Assembly (NCBI GenBank): GCA_963506915.1 | Contig: CAUORE010000024.1 | Coordinates: 1 to 27,737 of the forward strand | Direction of reading: 5' to 3' | DNA length: 27,737 nucleotides | From: JABCPE02 sp963506915 | Lineage (GTDB): Bacteria > Bacteroidota > Bacteroidia > Flavobacteriales > Weeksellaceae | Shown: positions 13,996 through 22,968 of the stretch, in pieces | Layout: the number at the start of each line of letters is the position of its first letter | How positions within the stretch are numbered: the first letter of the stretch is position 1 | Notes under the pieces: generated by a model | Seen by the model: the letters and a program-made list of their open reading frames with translations, nothing else | Database searches by the model: none | What the model was told of the DNA's origin: nothing | Program-made: the position numbers and the translations under genes

Positions 13996-16900
13996 ATGAG
14001 TAATTTTAGGAATATCCCCACGGAGTTTAGAGGTGTGATGGCATCTGCTATAGAAGCAGAGCAGTTTGTCTACAGCCACCCTATGCTGGCAGCAGTGAGC
14101 ATCCGCCGCTGCCTAGAGAGCTGGATCTATTGGATCTATGAGCATGACCATATCCCTATCCCATATGAGAGAACCATCAGTAACCTCATGTACCAGCCGG
14201 AGTTTCAGCAGCTCTTTGACCCAGAGATTATTCACAGGATGCACGCCATCCGTAAGGTGGGAAATGCAGGCTCCCACAGCCAGTTCCATGGTACTAACCT
14301 AAGAGCCGCCGATGTCCTCCACGCCCTGAAACTCCTGCACGGGGTGTCATACTACCTCATGGGACTCTATGAGAGGGAGTATCTGCCCATTCCTACCTTT
14401 GATGAGGAGCTGATACCTCCTGCACATCAGGTTCAGCTAAACATGGTGCGTTCACAGATGCAGGAGAAAGTCCAAAAGGCAGAGGAAGAAACCCGAGCAC
14501 TGCAAGAAGCCCTAAAAAAACAAGCCGAACAATACCAAAAAGAGATAGAAGCCATCAGGCTGCAAAACCAAACCCATACCGCCATCCCAAAAGACCCAGA
14601 CGAAGCCCTTACCCGCGCTATCTACATAGATGCCATGCTGGAAGAAGCAGGCTGGGACCTTTCCCTTGCCAATGTCAAGGAGTTCCCCGTGCAGGGAATG
14701 CCCAGCACATCAGGTGACGGCTATGTAGACTATGTACTCTGGGGAGAGGATGGTAAACCCCTCGCCGTGGTAGAAGCCAAAAGAACCCACCGCGATGCCA
14801 AAATAGGACAGCATCAGGCAGAACTCTATGCCCGTGCCCTAGAGCAGAAATACGGACAGCTCCCGAATATTTTCCTGACCAATGGATACCAAATCTATTT
14901 CTACGATTGGGAATATCCCCTTAGGGAAGTTTATGGATTCTATAACCGCGAGGAACTCGCTCTGAACATCCAGCGAAGAACCACCAAACAAAAACCCTCT
15001 ACGATAGTCATCAATGAAGAAATCACTAATAGAGACTACCAGCAGAAAGCCATAAAAGCCACCGCCGAGAGACTAGAACAGGGATACCGCGGGGCACTGC
15101 TGGTGATGGCGACAGGAACAGGAAAAACCAGAACGGCAGCCTCTTTGGTGGAGGTGCTCGCCAAAGCCAACTGGGTGAAAAGAGTATTATTCCTAGCCGA
15201 CAGGACAGCGCTGGTCTCCCAAGCCCAAGAAAACCTAAACCGATACTTGCCAGATTTTCCTTCGGTGAACTTGGTAAAGGAAAAAGAGAATACCAACAGC
15301 CGTATCGTGTTCTCTACCTATCAGACACTCATAAATCTCATTGATGAAGCCAAGACCGAGGAAAAGGGAAGGCTCTACGGTGTGGGGCATTTTGATTTGA
15401 TAATCTTTGATGAAATCCACCGCTCTGTGTATAATAAATACAAAGCGATTTTTGACTATTTTGATGGAATAAAAGTAGGACTTACTGCCACCCCAAAAGA
15501 GACCACAGACAAGAACACCTATGAGCTGTTTGGGCTTTCTTTCGGAAATCCTACATATTACTATGAGCTGGATGAGGCGGTAAGTGATGGCTATCTAGTG
15601 CCATATAAGTCGTACAGCGTGCAGACAAAATTCCAGCGAGATGGGATAAAGTATGCAGAACTCTCCGAGGAGGATAAGAAGGAATACGAAGAAAAATTCT
15701 GTGATCCTGTCACAGGAGAAATTCCTGATGAGGTGGAGGCATCGGCATTAGACCAGTGGCTGTATAATGGAAATACGGCAGACATCATCCTACAGACCCT
15801 CATGGAGAAAGGTATCCGTGTGAATGATGGCGACAGTATAGGGAAGACCATCATCTTCTGTAAAAATAGAAAACATGCGGATTTCATCAGTGAAAGATTC
15901 GAGGTCAATTATCCTCAGTACAAAGGGCAGTTCCTAAAAGTGATAGATTACAAGACGGAGTACAAAGATGATGTACTGAATGACTTTAAGCAGAAAGATA
16001 AAATGCCTCAAATAGCCTGCTCTGTAGATATGCTGGACACAGGGATAGATGTACCAGAGGTAGTGAATCTAGTGTTCCTAAAACCAGTGAAAAGTTCTAT
16101 AAAGTTTAACCAAATGATAGGGCGAGGGACTAGGCTCTGCAAAGATCTATTTGGCTATGAACAAGACAAAAAGGAATTCTTGATATTAGATTTCTGCCAA
16201 AACTTTGAATTTTTCTCCGAAAACCCCAAAGGTATGGAGGCCGTTCCGCAGCCCTCTTTGAATGAGAAGATATTTAACCTTCGTTTGAGTCTTAGCCAGT
16301 TGTTTTTAGCACAGGGAGAGGAAGAAAACCGTGAGCTGGGTAGTGTTTTAGTAGATGTACTGCATCAGCAGAATGTTTTGCTTTATACTTTGGAAAGGGA
16401 TAGTTTCATCGTTCGCCCTCATCTGAAGGTAGTAGAAAAATACCAAGAAAGAGAGGCGTGGGATACACTAGGTAAAGATGCTCTGAGGGAGCTGCAAGAT
16501 AGTATAGCGCCAATCATTATAGATACAGATAAGGATACTCCTGCAAAGGTTTTTGACCTGCTGATGTATTTGCTGTTGAGTTATAAAATAGAATGTAATC
16601 CTAAAATGAATCTGTGCATCACAAAGGTAAAATCATATGCAGAGAAATTACAAAAACAAACAAGCATTCCACAAGTAAAGGAAAAACTAGGTTTTCTTCA
16701 AGAGGTTTGCACAGAGGAATATTGGGAAGCTGCTACGCCTAAAGCTTTAGAAAAGCTGAGACAGGAAATGCGAGAGCTGATAAAATTTTTGGAGAAAAAG
16801 GATTTACCTATTATAAAAACAGATATAGAGGATAATATCATAAAAATAGATGAGGTATCACCTCTTTCCAGCTCTTTTGATAGAGAAGCGTATGAAAAGA

Positions 16901-17352
16901 AAATCAAGCAGTTTATTATAGAAAACAGCAGTGATTTGACCATAGATAAACTCCGTAAAAATATCAAAGTAACAGATGTAGATATCAAACGCTTGGAAGA
17001 GATGCTCTTGGCACAAGGGACAGAAGAATCTCGTGAATTGTTTGATAGAATTTTAGAAGGAAGGTCACTAGGTGTGTTTATTCGTTCTGTAGTGGGAATG
17101 GATAGAGATGAGCTTAAAAAAGCTTTTGCGAAAGTATCTAATTACTCAGGGTTTAATATCAAACAGATGGAGTTTATAGATGTTATTATAGACTCTGTAG
17201 CAAAAAATGGAATTTTGGAACTGAATAACTTGTCAGAAAATCCACAACTACAAAATGTATATAGTGGAAGTATCATAGAACTTTTTGGAATGGAAGCAGC
17301 GAAGGATATAGTTTCGGTACTGAAAGAGATAAAAGATAATAGTGTGGCATAA
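13996..17352 (+). CDS. hsdR: type I restriction endonuclease/translocase subunit
   Basis: A 1118-residue motor and nuclease subunit that cleaves unmodified DNA after ATP-driven translocation. Residues about 5-115 look like a DUF4145 domain (SIRRCLESWIYWIYEH, VGNAGSH), followed by a coiled coil near 155-190. The PD-(D/E)xK nuclease is visible as D245 and E260-A-K262. The superfamily 2 helicase carries Walker A ATGTGKT at 372-378, DEIH at 472-475, GLTATP and IGRGTRL. The C-terminal 200 or so residues fit the EcoEI-type HsdR C-terminal domain, so a type IA/IB arrangement is likely, judged by eye. Codons are GC-rich up to about 16200 and AT-rich afterwards (lines 16921 and 17221 are near one third GC, line 15061 is 37/60), suggesting a composite origin. 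No frameshift is seen; the system appears complete. Confidence 0.95.
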   Translation: MSNFRNIPTEFRGVMASAIEAEQFVYSHPMLAAVSIRRCLESWIYWIYEHDHIPIPYERTISNLMYQPEFQQLFDPEIIHRMHAIRKVGNAGSHSQFHGTNLRAADVLHALKLLHGVSYYLMGLYEREYLPIPTFDEELIPPAHQVQLNMVRSQMQEKVQKAEEETRALQEALKKQAEQYQKEIEAIRLQNQTHTAIPKDPDEALTRAIYIDAMLEEAGWDLSLANVKEFPVQGMPSTSGDGYVDYVLWGEDGKPLAVVEAKRTHRDAKIGQHQAELYARALEQKYGQLPNIFLTNGYQIYFYDWEYPLREVYGFYNREELALNIQRRTTKQKPSTIVINEEITNRDYQQKAIKATAERLEQGYRGALLVMATGTGKTRTAASLVEVLAKANWVKRVLFLADRTALVSQAQENLNRYLPDFPSVNLVKEKENTNSRIVFSTYQTLINLIDEAKTEEKGRLYGVGHFDLIIFDEIHRSVYNKYKAIFDYFDGIKVGLTATPKETTDKNTYELFGLSFGNPTYYYELDEAVSDGYLVPYKSYSVQTKFQRDGIKYAELSEEDKKEYEEKFCDPVTGEIPDEVEASALDQWLYNGNTADIILQTLMEKGIRVNDGDSIGKTIIFCKNRKHADFISERFEVNYPQYKGQFLKVIDYKTEYKDDVLNDFKQKDKMPQIACSVDMLDTGIDVPEVVNLVFLKPVKSSIKFNQMIGRGTRLCKDLFGYEQDKKEFLILDFCQNFEFFSENPKGMEAVPQPSLNEKIFNLRLSLSQLFLAQGEEENRELGSVLVDVLHQQNVLLYTLERDSFIVRPHLKVVEKYQEREAWDTLGKDALRELQDSIAPIIIDTDKDTPAKVFDLLMYLLLSYKIECNPKMNLCITKVKSYAEKLQKQTSIPQVKEKLGFLQEVCTEEYWEAATPKALEKLRQEMRELIKFLEKKDLPIIKTDIEDNIIKIDEVSPLSSSFDREAYEKKIKQFIIENSSDLTIDKLRKNIKVTDVDIKRLEEMLLAQGTEESRELFDRILEGRSLGVFIRSVVGMDRDELKKAFAKVSNYSGFNIKQMEFIDVIIDSVAKNGILELNNLSENPQLQNVYSGSIIELFGMEAAKDIVSVLKEIKDNSVA

Positions 17353-17438
17353 AAATTAGAATATATAGTTTAGCGAACAATCAGATTTGGATGGTTTTAA
17401 TTTTTAAATAAAATGGTAAATTTTCCCTCAAAAAAACT

Positions 17439-17446
17439 TACCTTTG
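17439..17446 (+). promoter_or_regulatory. TAnnTTTG -7 box for pnp
   Basis: TACCTTTG at 17439-17446 matches the -7 consensus. Transcription from it would start near 17452 and give pnp a leader of about 90 bases. Confidence 0.55.
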
Positions 17447-17451
17447 CATGC

Positions 17452-17540
17452 GAAAATTAATAGAGTATTAACAATATGCCTGCCGAAAGAAGTGGCGCAG
17501 GTGTCCGAAAGTAGAAATTTCGGAGTAAAAATTAAATTTT
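17452..17540 (+). promoter_or_regulatory. structured 5' leader of pnp
   Basis: Two hairpins precede the pnp start. The first pairs CCTGC (17479-17483) with GCAGG (17497-17501). The second pairs TCCGAAA (17504-17510) with TTTCGGA (17518-17524) around a seven-base loop. They stand out as GC-rich in a very AT-rich gap. pnp mRNA is autoregulated through a leader hairpin in E. coli; the same role here is inference. Neither hairpin has a T run typical of a terminator. Confidence 0.5.
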
Positions 17541-19697
17541 ATGAGTAATAAACCTCAAGCAATTACAGAAACTATCGTGCTGAAAGACGGTAGAGAAGTT
17601 ACCATAGAAACTGGTAAATTAGCAAAACAAGCTGATGGTGCAGTAGTGGTAAAAATGGGCGGAACTATGCTTTTAGCAACTGTGGTAGCCGCAAAAGATG
17701 CGAACCCAGGAGTGGATTTCCTCCCTTTGACAGTAGATTATAGAGAAAAATTTTCCGCAGCAGGGCGTGTTCCAGGGAACTTTTTCAGAAGAGAGTCTAA
17801 GCCTTCTGATGATGAAGTATTGACAATGAGGCTAGTGGACAGAGTAATGCGTCCGCTTTTCCCAGAGGATTTCCATGCAGAAGTACAGGTAATGATTTCA
17901 TTAATTTCTTACGATGGAAAAGTGATGCCAGATTCTTTGGCAGGGCTAGCAGCTTCAGCAGCGGTGGCTATTACAGATATACCTTTTAATGGGCCTTTCT
18001 CAGAGGTTAGAGTGATTAAAAAAGATGGAGTTTTGAGCATTAATCCAAGTTGGGAAACTCTACAAAGTGGAGTGGAACTGGACATTATGGTAGGGGCTTC
18101 TAAAGACTCAATCGTAATGGTAGAAGGAGAAATGGACGAAATCACTGAGCAGGAAATGATAGAAGCTATTTCTTTCGCTCATGAAGAAATTAAAATCCAA
18201 ATAGAAGCTCAGGAAAGATTCGCGGCAAGAATAGAAAAAGCTCAAACGAAGAGAGAATACTGCCACGAAACTCATGATGAAGAACTGAGAAAGGAAATCT
18301 GGGATTATGCTTACCAAAGATATTACGATATAGCAAAAGACCCATCTGCAAAGCACGAGAGAAGTGATAAATTCAGTGCAGTAGTGGATGAGTTCTTAGA
18401 AAAATATACAGAAGAGGAATTGGAAGAAAAAGAAGTTTTAACAAAAACTTACTTCCATGATGTGCAGAAAGAGGCGGTTCGTCAGTTGATTTTAAATGAA
18501 AATATCCGTCTTGATGGTAGAAATAATCAGCAGATAAGACCTATCTGGTGTGAGGTGGATTACCTTCCAGCGGCTCACGGTTCTTCTATCTTTACAAGGG
18601 GAGAAACTCAGTCTTTGACTACGGTAACGCTTGGTTCTTTATTGGATGCGAATAGAATAGACTCTGTAATTTCTCAGCATGATGAGAGATTCTTCCTTCA
18701 CTATAATTTCCCTCCGTTCTCTACAGGGGAAGCGAGACCATTGAGAGGAACTTCCAGAAGAGAGATTGGACATGGGAATTTGGCTCAAAGAGCTTTAAAA
18801 GTGATGATTCCAGAGGAAACTCCATATACTATCAGAGTGGTTTCAGATATTTTGGAGTCTAATGGTTCTTCTTCTATGGCAACGGTTTGTGCAGGGACAA
18901 TGGCCTTGATGGATGCTGGTATTCAGATGAAAAAACCTGTTTCAGGAATAGCTATGGGACTAATTACGGATAAAGAATCTGGAAAATGGACAGTGCTTTC
19001 TGATATTTTAGGAGATGAAGACCACCTTGGAGATATGGACTTTAAGGTAACAGGAACTGCTGAGGGAATCACGGCTTGTCAGATGGATATCAAAATCCAA
19101 GGACTTACCATGGATATTATGGAAAAAGCCCTAATGCAGGCAAGAGATGGTAGAATGCACATTTTAGGCGAAATGCTGAAAACTATAGATAAACCAAATG
19201 CAGATGTGAAACCACACGCTCCAAAACTTGTGATGATGGAAATTCCGAAAGATTTCATTGGTGCGGTAATTGGGCCTGGTGGTAAGATTATTCAGCAAAT
19301 GCAGAAAGATACAGATACTGTAATCACGATAGAAGAGAGAGGAGAAATAGGACATATAGAGATTTCTGGAACGGATAGAGAAAAAATAAATGCAGCGGTA
19401 GCTCAGATTAACGAGATTACTTTCGTGCCTGTGATTGGCGAAGTTTATAAAGGTAAAGTCGTTAAAGTAATGGAGTTTGGAGCATTTATCCAGTTAGCTA
19501 AAGGAACAGAAGGTCTTCTTCATATCTCTGAAATAGCATGGGAAAGAACAGAAAAAGTACCATATAAAGAAGGCGATGAGGTAGAAGTGAAATTCATGGG
19601 TTATGATGATAGAAAGAAAATGAGACTTTCTAGAAAAGTTCTTCTGCCAAAACCTCCAAAACCAGAAAAAAAAGAGGATAAAACAAACGATAAATAG
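17541..19697 (+). CDS. pnp: polyribonucleotide nucleotidyltransferase (PNPase)
   Basis: A 718-residue protein, full length for the family. It degrades RNA 3' to 5' by phosphorolysis and can add tails. Domain order: first RNase PH domain (residues about 10-145), helical linker, second RNase PH domain (about 325-545, with FFLHYNFPPFSTGEARPLRG and GRREIGHGNLAQRAL-like segments), KH domain with GAVIGPGGKIIQQM (GPGG near 578-581), and S1 domain (GEVYKGKVVKVMEFGAFIQL through GLLHISEIA). The C-terminus is a short lysine-rich tail. It usually follows rpsO; here the restriction locus separates them, and pnp has its own promoter, leader and terminator. Confidence 0.98.
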   Translation: MSNKPQAITETIVLKDGREVTIETGKLAKQADGAVVVKMGGTMLLATVVAAKDANPGVDFLPLTVDYREKFSAAGRVPGNFFRRESKPSDDEVLTMRLVDRVMRPLFPEDFHAEVQVMISLISYDGKVMPDSLAGLAASAAVAITDIPFNGPFSEVRVIKKDGVLSINPSWETLQSGVELDIMVGASKDSIVMVEGEMDEITEQEMIEAISFAHEEIKIQIEAQERFAARIEKAQTKREYCHETHDEELRKEIWDYAYQRYYDIAKDPSAKHERSDKFSAVVDEFLEKYTEEELEEKEVLTKTYFHDVQKEAVRQLILNENIRLDGRNNQQIRPIWCEVDYLPAAHGSSIFTRGETQSLTTVTLGSLLDANRIDSVISQHDERFFLHYNFPPFSTGEARPLRGTSRREIGHGNLAQRALKVMIPEETPYTIRVVSDILESNGSSSMATVCAGTMALMDAGIQMKKPVSGIAMGLITDKESGKWTVLSDILGDEDHLGDMDFKVTGTAEGITACQMDIKIQGLTMDIMEKALMQARDGRMHILGEMLKTIDKPNADVKPHAPKLVMMEIPKDFIGAVIGPGGKIIQQMQKDTDTVITIEERGEIGHIEISGTDREKINAAVAQINEITFVPVIGEVYKGKVVKVMEFGAFIQLAKGTEGLLHISEIAWERTEKVPYKEGDEVEVKFMGYDDRKKMRLSRKVLLPKPPKPEKKEDKTNDK

Positions 19698-19712
19698 TTT
19701 TAAAACAAAAAC

Positions 19713-19742
19713 AAAAAACTCTCACACTGATGAGAGTTTTTT
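19713..19742 (+). terminator. intrinsic terminator after pnp
   Basis: AAAAAACTCTCA (19713-19724) pairs with TGAGAGTTTTTT (19731-19742), a 12-bp stem with a six-base loop and a T run, 15 bases after the pnp stop. Confidence 0.88.
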
Positions 19743-19751
19743 ATTAAATAA

Positions 19752-19759
19752 TACATTTG
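19752..19759 (+). promoter_or_regulatory. TAnnTTTG -7 box overlapping the start region of the SUI1 gene
   Basis: TACATTTG at 19752-19759 ends four bases before the ATG at 19763. Transcription would begin at or next to the start codon, giving a leaderless or near-leaderless mRNA. The TTG at 19757 is part of this box and not a start codon. Confidence 0.45.
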
Positions 19760-19762
19760 ATT

Positions 19763-20086
19763 ATGGATTTACGAGACCAGTTGAAAAATCTTTTTCCAGA
19801 CCATGTAGAGCAGGACTTTCAGATGCCTGAGGAACAGCACGAGCAGCGAGAACCGCTTATCTGCAAATACGAAAAAAAAGGACGAAACGGGAAACCTGTT
19901 ACTTTGATAGAAGGCTTCGAAGGTAGTGAGGAGGAACTGAAAAATATTTCCAAGAAAATAAAAACTGCTCTGGGAATCGGTGGTTCAGAGAAGGATGGTG
20001 TGATTATCATCCAAGGAGACAACCGCGATAAAATCATGAAAATTCTCTCTGATATGGGTTACAAAACCAAGAGAGTAGGAGGATAG
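19763..20086 (+). CDS. SUI1/eIF1-like translation factor (YciH family)
   Basis: A 107-residue protein from the ATG at 19763 (MDLRDQLKNLFPDH). The SUI1 domain occupies about residues 30-105: KYEKKGRNGKPVTLIEGFEG, then LKNISKKIKTALGIGGSEKDGVIIIQGDNRDKI (described in part), ending in MGYKTKRVGG. The family is homologous to eukaryotic eIF1 and acts on start-codon selection or fidelity; the bacterial role is modest and not essential where tested. The N-terminal 30 residues are a charged extension. The TTG at 19757 would add two residues but lies in the promoter box. No terminator is seen before the next promoter. Confidence 0.9.
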   Translation: MDLRDQLKNLFPDHVEQDFQMPEEQHEQREPLICKYEKKGRNGKPVTLIEGFEGSEEELKNISKKIKTALGIGGSEKDGVIIIQGDNRDKIMKILSDMGYKTKRVGG

Positions 20087-20131
20087 AACCTCGGAAATGA
20101 ACATTGTAAGTAAGAAATCAATAAAATTCCT

Positions 20132-20139
20132 TACCTTTG
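20132..20139 (+). promoter_or_regulatory. TAnnTTTG -7 box for the nucleoside phosphorylase gene
   Basis: TACCTTTG at 20132-20139 matches the consensus, 41 bases before the ATG at 20181. Confidence 0.5.
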
Positions 20140-20180
20140 GGAAGTTTAAATTTAAAATTAAATAAAAAAAGAAAATTATT

Positions 20181-21035
20181 ATGGTAAATAAATTAGCAGC
20201 CTCAGAATTGGTTTTAAATCCAGATGGAAGTGTATATCATTTAAACCTTCAGCCAGAAGATATTGCAGAGAAAATTCTTTTGGTGGGTGACCCAGACCGT
20301 GTTCCGAAGGTTTCACAATACTTTGATAAAGTAGAAATTAAGAAAAATAAAAGAGAATTTTACACACATACAGGAACGCTCAGAGGAGAGAGAATCACGG
20401 TAATGTCTACGGGTATCGGTACGGAAAATATTGATATCGTGATGAATGAGCTGGATGCTTTGGTGAATATTGATTTGAAAAACAAAGAATTTAAATCAGA
20501 ACACAAGTCTTTGCAGCTGTTCCGTATGGGAACTTGTGGAAGTGTAAATCCTGATGTAGAGGTGGATAATATGCTGGTTACACAGAATGTGGTAGGTCTA
20601 GACGGACTTCTTCATTTCTACAAAGATTATCAGTTTGAGAATGAATTTAGCAAAAATTTCTTGGCAAAATTCCCATACGAAAAGATAAAGCCGATGCTTT
20701 ATTTCTCAGAATGGGCAGAGAGTCAGTATGAATATTTCAAAGATGCAAAATATGTAGGAAATACAGCGACTTTCCCAGGGTTTTATGCACCGCAGGGAAG
20801 ACAGCTGAGACTGAGAGCTGTGGATGACCAGTTTTTGGAAGTGCTGAATGATTTAGGAGTTACTAACTTTGAAATGGAAACTTCGGCGATCTATGGAATG
20901 TCTAAATTATTGGGACACAAGGCGATTACTATTAATAATGTGATTGCAAACAGAAGAAGAGGAGAGTTCGCAGCAGATCACCATAAATCTGAAAAAATGA
21001 TGATAGAGTGGGTGCTGGAAAGAATAATTAAATAA
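20181..21035 (+). CDS. nucleoside phosphorylase (uridine phosphorylase-like)
   Basis: A 284-residue member of the NP-I family, which cleaves nucleosides with phosphate to free base and ribose-1-phosphate. Visible motifs are GDPDRV at residues 36-41 (phosphate loop), VMSTGIGTENIDIVMNEL, RMGTCGSVNPDVEVDNMLVT (phosphate-binding Arg and Gly) and NFEMETSAIYGM near 233-244 (the M-E-T ribose-binding residues). The overall pattern is nearer uridine phosphorylase than purine nucleoside phosphorylase, but the base preference is not proven. HMG-CoA synthase starts 28 bases downstream, so both may share the promoter at 20132. Confidence 0.9.
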   Translation: MVNKLAASELVLNPDGSVYHLNLQPEDIAEKILLVGDPDRVPKVSQYFDKVEIKKNKREFYTHTGTLRGERITVMSTGIGTENIDIVMNELDALVNIDLKNKEFKSEHKSLQLFRMGTCGSVNPDVEVDNMLVTQNVVGLDGLLHFYKDYQFENEFSKNFLAKFPYEKIKPMLYFSEWAESQYEYFKDAKYVGNTATFPGFYAPQGRQLRLRAVDDQFLEVLNDLGVTNFEMETSAIYGMSKLLGHKAITINNVIANRRRGEFAADHHKSEKMMIEWVLERIIK

Positions 21036-21063
21036 GAAAAAATAAAAACCAGAAAATCAAAGT

Positions 21064-22380
21064 ATGAAATATGGAATTGAGGCGGCAAGTTTCTATGTGC
21101 CGTCGCTCTATTTGAATATCAATGAGTTATCTGAAAATAGAGAAATAGATTCGGCTAAACTGGAAAAAGGTCTTGGGCTTCACAAGATGGCTCTTCCTGA
21201 TGTGCACGAAGATACGGCAACTTTCGCGGCGGAGGCTCTTCTGAAGCTCATAAAAGACTATAATATCCAGCCCAAAGATATTGCAAGGATTTATTTGGGA
21301 ACGGAAAGTGCTTTGGATGCCGCAAAGCCTACTGCTACCTATGCGGTGCAAATGGTGGAGCAGGTGTTGGGTGAGAGATGTTTCGGGAATTGTGATGTGG
21401 TGGATATGACTTTTGCTTGTATTGGCGGAGTGGATGCATTGCAGACTTGTTTGGATTTTGTGAAAGTTAATCCCGATAAAAAAGCAGTGGTAATCGCCTC
21501 CGATTATGCAAAATATGAACTGAAATCAACGGGCGAATATACGCAGGGCGCTGGCGCAGTGGCTTTATTGATTTCGGCGAAACCGAATTTATTGGAAATA
21601 GAAGGAAAATGGGGAGTGGCTACGGAGAGTGTTTTTGATTTCTTCAAACCAAGAAGAGAAATTGCAAAATCTGACCTTAAAAATGCACCAGAAACAGCAC
21701 CAGACAAAATGGAGATTTTCTCTGATGAACCAGTTTTTGACGGGCAGTATTCTAATCAATGCTACCAAAATAGAATTAGGGAAGCGTATGAGCATTACAA
21801 AGTTCAAAATTCTTTGGTAAAACCTTATGAAAACTGGCATTATCTGATTTTTCATCTGCCGTATGCATTCCATGGAAAGAGGGTTTTCACAGAGTTGTAC
21901 AGCATAGAAAACAACCTGCCTTATACGACCGACGAAGAGAAAAAAGCCCTTGCCAAGTCCGAAGAATATTTGGATTTTATAAAGCAAAAAATAGAGCCGT
22001 CACAGAGAGCAAGCTCTGAGATAGGAAACCTCTATACAGCCTCTATTTTCATGGCACTGCTGTCTGCACTGCAGGTGTCTTTTGACAGAGAAGAGGAACT
22101 TTCAGGGAAGGAATTAGGCTTTTTGGCTTATGGAAGTGGTTCTAAATCCAAGGTTTTTTCAGGGAAAATAAATGAAAACTGGAAGTCCGTTGTGGAAAAA
22201 TGGCAGCTTTTTGAAACCCTTGGGAATAGAAAAGTGGTGGATTTTTCAACTTATGAAAAACTCCATAGAAAACAGCTGAAAACTTCCGTAAATCCTAATT
22301 ATAAAGGCTTTGGATTAGTAGAAATTGAGAGAGAAAATCCGCTTTCTTATGGAGCGAGAAAGTACCAATTCAAAGGCTAA
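21064..22380 (+). CDS. mvaS: hydroxymethylglutaryl-CoA synthase
   Basis: A 438-residue thiolase-fold enzyme that condenses acetyl-CoA with acetoacetyl-CoA to HMG-CoA, the step that commits carbon to mevalonate. The catalytic triad is visible: Glu81 in LGTESALDAAK, nucleophile Cys119 in DMTFACIGGVDAL and His264 in FHLPYAFHGK. It is longer than the roughly 390-residue Gram-positive enzymes; the extra length lies mainly in the middle (FFKPRREIAKSDLKNAPE) and at the C-terminus. Together with the mevalonate-kinase-like gene at 7543 it shows that isoprenoids are made by the mevalonate route, as in flavobacteria. The ATG is 28 bases after the phosphorylase stop. Confidence 0.95.
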   Translation: MKYGIEAASFYVPSLYLNINELSENREIDSAKLEKGLGLHKMALPDVHEDTATFAAEALLKLIKDYNIQPKDIARIYLGTESALDAAKPTATYAVQMVEQVLGERCFGNCDVVDMTFACIGGVDALQTCLDFVKVNPDKKAVVIASDYAKYELKSTGEYTQGAGAVALLISAKPNLLEIEGKWGVATESVFDFFKPRREIAKSDLKNAPETAPDKMEIFSDEPVFDGQYSNQCYQNRIREAYEHYKVQNSLVKPYENWHYLIFHLPYAFHGKRVFTELYSIENNLPYTTDEEKKALAKSEEYLDFIKQKIEPSQRASSEIGNLYTASIFMALLSALQVSFDREEELSGKELGFLAYGSGSKSKVFSGKINENWKSVVEKWQLFETLGNRKVVDFSTYEKLHRKQLKTSVNPNYKGFGLVEIERENPLSYGARKYQFKG

Positions 22381-22468
22381 ATTTAGATGAAATTTTATTG
22401 ACTGAAAATAGCCAAACAAGATATATTTAAAGCTGAAATTAGATAAATGTAAATAAAACCATATTGTT

Positions 22469-22933
22469 ATGAAATTTATATATTTAATGTTACTTGTTTT
22501 TTGTAATTTTCTTTCTGGGCAGAATAAAATTTGTTTAAATTATCCTAAAGAAACAGGAAAAACTGAATTGGTTTTTAATGGTGTAAATTATAGTTATGAG
22601 TCTATATATGGGATTAATAGTGATAAGATATCAGAGGTAAGAAGAGAAATAGATAAAGGAAAAGAATACATTATCATCAATACAAATAAAGAATACTTTC
22701 CAGATTTTGTTACTTTGGAGGATATAGCAAAAGAGAAAAAAATTAAAAGTAAAAATTACTTAGTGCTTGTTGATGATAGAGTGATAACGGGTGCATATAG
22801 GACTATATACATAGATAAAAAAGGAATATTAGATATAAAAGATAGTGAAATCACTTTCAATAAAAAGACACTGAAAATTTTATCAATAAAAACTACATCA
22901 GGCGCTAAAACAGAGATAAATGACATTAAATAA
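22469..22933 (+). CDS. small secreted protein of unknown function
   Basis: A 154-residue protein with a signal peptide (MKFIYLMLLVFCNFLSGQ). The mature part alternates short beta strands with lysine-rich turns (KNYLVLVDDRVITGAYRTIY, KTLKILSIKTTSGAKTEIND) and resembles the small plug-like or pentein-free secreted proteins common in Flavobacteriia, where the pattern of a 'LVDDRVI' strand followed by 'I-K-x-I/L-K-T' is frequent; no family name is justified. It has very AT-rich codons. It stands alone between mvaS and dnaX, and the dnaX -33 element begins at the base right after its stop. Confidence 0.68.
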   Translation: MKFIYLMLLVFCNFLSGQNKICLNYPKETGKTELVFNGVNYSYESIYGINSDKISEVRREIDKGKEYIIINTNKEYFPDFVTLEDIAKEKKIKSKNYLVLVDDRVITGAYRTIYIDKKGILDIKDSEITFNKKTLKILSIKTTSGAKTEINDIK

Positions 22934-22964
22934 TTGCCTCAAACAAAAAAAATAATTACTTTTG
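22934..22964 (+). promoter_or_regulatory. dnaX promoter
   Basis: TTG at 22934-22936, a 20-base spacer, and TACTTTTG at 22957-22964. Both elements and spacing match the Bacteroidota consensus. The box ends 5 bases before the dnaX ATG at 22969, implying a leaderless or near-leaderless transcript. Confidence 0.62.
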
Positions 22965-22968
22965 TCAA

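Noticed and set aside
13996..14340. DUF4145-like N-terminal domain of HsdR as a novel fusion
   Set aside because: This domain is commonly found at the N-terminus of type I R subunits, so it is not unusual.
10299..17540. Attachment-site repeats or an integrase bounding the restriction locus
   Set aside because: The 10299-10450 and 17353-17540 gaps were compared by eye; no convincing direct repeat, tRNA end or recombinase gene was found.
19757..19762. TTG at 19757 as start of the SUI1 gene
   Set aside because: The TTG is part of the TACATTTG promoter box; the ATG six bases later is the natural start.
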